From contig NZ_SMKF01000055.1 of the NCBI RefSeq assembly GCF_004348325.1, forward strand, positions 1 through 32,107: 32,107 nucleotides of DNA. The letters are read 5' to 3'. Source of the DNA: Micromonospora sp. KC213. Its GTDB lineage: Bacteria; Actinomycetota; Actinomycetes; Mycobacteriales; Micromonosporaceae. Made by a program: the position numbers and the translations under genes. Below the pieces are notes generated by a model. It did not search any database, was not told the DNA's origin, and saw only the letters and a program-made list of their open reading frames with translations. Shown in pieces: positions 30,198 to 32,107 of the stretch (its first letter is position 1; every line of letters starts with the position of its first letter).

Positions 30198-31487
30198 GTG
30201 ATCGTGACCGACAGCAACCTCCCGCGCGGGCGGGAATCCCTGACCGAAGACCTGCGGTGGCGCGGCCTGATCCAGGACTCGACCGGCCTCGACGAGCTGC
30301 GTGACCTGCTCGACGGCGGGAGCGCCACCTTCTACGTGGGCTTCGATCCGACCGCACCCAGCCTGCACGTCGGCCACCTCATGCAGGTCACCACGGCCCG
30401 CCGGCTCCAGCTGGCCGGGCACCGGCCGCTGCTGCTCGTCGGTGGCGCCACCGGCCAGATCGGCGACCCGAAGGAGAGCGCCGAGCGCAGTCTCAACCCG
30501 CCGGAGGTCGTCGCCGGCTGGGTCCGGCGCATCCGCGACCAGCTCGCGCCGTTTGTGTCGTACACCGGGGAGAACGCCGCGCAACTGGTGAACAACCTGG
30601 ACTGGACCGCGGAGATGTCGGTGGTCGAGTTCCTCCGGGACGTCGGCAAGCACTTCCCGGTGAACAAGATGCTGGCTCGTGAGGTGGTCCGGGCCCGACT
30701 GGAGACGGGCATCAGCTTCACCGAGTTCAGCTACCAGCTGCTGCAGGCCAACGACTTCTTCGAGCTGCACCGCCGCCACGGCTGCCAACTCCAGTACGGC
30801 GGCTCCGACCAGTGGGGCAACATCACCGCCGGCGTCGACTACATCCGCCGGCGCGGCGCCGGCCCGGTGGAGGCGTTCACCACGCCACTGGTCACCAGGT
30901 CCGACGGCACCAAGTTCGGCAAGACCGAGGGCGGCGCCGTCTGGCTCGACCCCGAGATGACCAGCCCGTACGCCTTCTACCAGTTTTGGGTCAATGCGGA
31001 CGACCGGGATGTGGCCCGCTACCTGCGCTACTTCAGCTTCCGCTCCCGGGAGGAGATCGAGGCGCTGGAGAAGGAAGCGGCTGAACGTCCGGCCGCCCGG
31101 GCCGCGCAGCGCGCCCTCGCCGAGGAGTTGACCACCCTCGTGCACGGGGAGCGGGAAATGGCCCAGGCCGTCGCCGCGAGCCAGGCACTCTTCGGTCGCG
31201 GCTCCCTCGACGACCTCTCTCCGGTGACCCTGCGGGCGGCACTGACCGAGGCCGGTCTCGTCCACCTCGACGAGCTGCCGGACGTCGCGGGGCTGCTCAA
31301 GGAGTCGGGCCTGGTGCCGAGCATGAAGGAGGCCCGCCGGGTGATCGCCGAGGGGGGCGCGTACGTCAACAACGTCCGGGTGACGCAGGTGGACGCGGTC
31401 GTCGGCCGGGAGGATCTGCTGCACGGCCGCTACCTGGTCCTGCGCCGCGGAAAGCGGTCCTTCGCCGGGGTCGAGCTGCGAGGATAA
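30198..31487 (+). CDS. tyrS: Tyrosyl-tRNA synthetase
   Basis: TyrS charges tRNA-Tyr. From GTG 30198 it has 429 residues, the usual bacterial TyrRS length. The class I HIGH motif reads HVGHL (in SLHVGHLMQV), and the KMSKS loop is KFGKT (in DGTKFGKTEGG). The tyrosine site includes YQLLQANDF and GSDQWGN. The C-terminal S4 RNA-binding domain (about 355-425) includes GLVPSMKEARRVIAEGGAYVNN. GGGGGAG at 30186-30192 favours GTG 30198; GTG 30204, giving VTDSN, is also possible. There is no T-box leader in the 95-bp upstream gap. The gene is followed by a terminator and rRNA promoters. Confidence 0.96.
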   Translation: MIVTDSNLPRGRESLTEDLRWRGLIQDSTGLDELRDLLDGGSATFYVGFDPTAPSLHVGHLMQVTTARRLQLAGHRPLLLVGGATGQIGDPKESAERSLNPPEVVAGWVRRIRDQLAPFVSYTGENAAQLVNNLDWTAEMSVVEFLRDVGKHFPVNKMLAREVVRARLETGISFTEFSYQLLQANDFFELHRRHGCQLQYGGSDQWGNITAGVDYIRRRGAGPVEAFTTPLVTRSDGTKFGKTEGGAVWLDPEMTSPYAFYQFWVNADDRDVARYLRYFSFRSREEIEALEKEAAERPAARAAQRALAEELTTLVHGEREMAQAVAASQALFGRGSLDDLSPVTLRAALTEAGLVHLDELPDVAGLLKESGLVPSMKEARRVIAEGGAYVNNVRVTQVDAVVGREDLLHGRYLVLRRGKRSFAGVELRG

Positions 31488-31512
31488 CGGTACGAGCGGA
31501 GTGTGACGCGGG

Positions 31513-31552
31513 ACGCCCCCGGCGGATTTGACGATCAACTCGCCGGGGGCGT
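31513..31552 (+). terminator. Terminator after tyrS
   Basis: ACGCCCCCGGCG (31513-31524) and CGCCGGGGGCGT (31541-31552) form a perfect 12-bp stem around a 16-base loop, followed by AACTTTCC. It starts 26 bases after the tyrS stop and separates tyrS from the rRNA promoters. Confidence 0.82.
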
Positions 31553-31694
31553 AACTTTCCTCTGCCAGCGCGGAACGGGCGAGACGGGGCGAGAGCCCTG
31601 GCGGCCGGAGCGCGGGAATGACCTCCGGGTCGAGGTGGTTGACTCCATCAGAACCTGGACCGGGTGGTGCCCCTGGATCTGTCGCGAGGCGGAT

Positions 31695-31723
31695 TTGGCG
31701 GGGCGGAGCCGACCGGGTATGGT
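31695..31723 (+). promoter_or_regulatory. rRNA promoter P1 (TTGGCG - 17 - TATGGT)
   Basis: The -35 TTGGCG (31695-31700) and -10 TATGGT (31718-31723) are spaced by exactly 17 bases. It lies about 280 bp before the conserved rRNA leader. The transcript would begin near 31730 and contain two small hairpins (31752-31765 and 31790-31815). Confidence 0.65.
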
Positions 31724-31867
31724 TGACGACCGGCAGGGCACCGGGCGAGCGTGCGGGAAACCGCAGCGGCCGGCCTGCCGAGCATCCACGACATAACCGA
31801 CACGAGTCGGATGTCTTGTGGTGCGCCCGGGTGGGATCCGGAAGTGGTAAAAACCGGAAACATCGGT

Positions 31868-31896
31868 TTGACACGGCGGAAATCTCCGGGTAACGT
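31868..31896 (+). promoter_or_regulatory. rRNA promoter P2 (TTGACA - 17 - TAACGT)
   Basis: A consensus -35 TTGACA (31868-31873) is followed after 17 bases by -10 TAACGT (31891-31896). This is the strongest sigma70-type promoter in the window. It lies about 95 bp before the leader motif at 31992, a position typical of the proximal rRNA promoter. Confidence 0.78.
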
Positions 31897-31903
31897 AGTA
31901 AAA

Positions 31904-32107
31904 GTGCTCGCCGCGGGAGTGGTGGTCACGGTTGGATGTGGTGCCCCGGGTCGGGGGTCCTCGGTTGAGGGTTTCCGGGCGGTGTGTGGTTGTTCTTTGA
32001 GAACTCAACAGGGTGCTTGTAAAGCCAGTGCCAAATTTGTTTTGATACCCCGGACTGGTCAGGCTTTGGTCTGTCTGGTTGGGATTCCTTTGGCAGCATT
32101 GTTTGTT
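31904..32107 (+). ncRNA. Leader of a ribosomal RNA operon (partial)
   Basis: The untranslated stretch 31488-32107 has no coding region. From about 31904 it should be the transcribed leader of an rRNA operon. TTTGAGAACTCAACAG (within 31992-32011) is the segment conserved before actinobacterial 16S genes, with an internal GTTCT/AGAAC stem that may act in antitermination. TGCCAAA (32029-32035) and TTTGGCA (32089-32095) can pair and may belong to the processing stem. The mature 16S sequence is not reached; it should begin within about 100 bases past the end. Confidence 0.75.

Noticed and set aside
32012..32107. Start of the 16S rRNA gene
   Set aside because: The AGAGTTTGATC-type beginning of 16S is not present before the window ends; only the leader is included.

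Overview
The window is very GC-rich, densely coded DNA with many GTG starts, 4-base start/stop overlaps and several start codons directly preceded by a TANNNT -10 hexamer (leaderless type). Together with the order argCJBDFRGH, a DtxR/IdeR-type iron box, paired SARP and NB-ARC domains, and an actinobacterial rRNA leader after tyrS, this points to an actinomycete. Micromonospora or a close relative is my best guess. It looks like an ordinary chromosomal region; I see no phage, plasmid, insertion sequence, CRISPR array or tRNA.

Layout. 1-4.2 kb: the end of an export/redox operon (TlpA-like thioredoxin, ABC exporter) facing a SARP/NB-ARC regulator, with a 31-bp tail-to-tail overlap. 4.4-12.9 kb: the complete arginine operon argC-J-B-D-F-R-G-H, preceded by a perfect 18-bp ARG-box-like palindrome and closed by a 16-bp perfect hairpin; six successive junctions overlap by 4 bases. 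13-14.9 kb: a GT87-type membrane glycosyltransferase with an extra C-terminal domain, and a MmcQ/YjbR protein. 14.9-15.4 kb: a gene-free stretch holding a 124-bp element with 27-bp inverted ends. 15.4-18.4 kb: a small HTH protein with an operator-like palindrome array, and an adenylation-carrier-acyltransferase fusion whose leaderless promoter overlaps a perfect iron box. 18.4-20.9 kb: 3-methyladenine DNA glycosylase and a CE1758/CE1759-type flavin monooxygenase/FMN reductase pair.

20.9-24.8 kb: a tandem universal stress protein with 28-bp tandem repeats upstream, a polytopic M48 metalloprotease with a coupled partner, and a small Ala-rich repeat protein. 25-26.1 kb: a GNAT acetyltransferase and a membrane-GNAT-like fusion, each with a leaderless promoter. 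26.3-29.6 kb: a CNNM/CorC-type protein facing a three-gene operon of an Nramp-like transporter with altered metal-site motifs and two PRC-barrel-like proteins, which I read as a divalent-metal (possibly Mg) locus. 29.7-31.5 kb: a PaaI-type thioesterase and tyrS. 31.5-32.1 kb: tyrS terminator, two tandem sigma70-type promoters and the leader of an rRNA operon, whose 16S gene should begin just beyond the window.

The two strongest candidates for undescribed biology are the iron-box-controlled adenylation/carrier/acyltransferase fusion and the non-canonical Nramp plus twin PRC-barrel operon.
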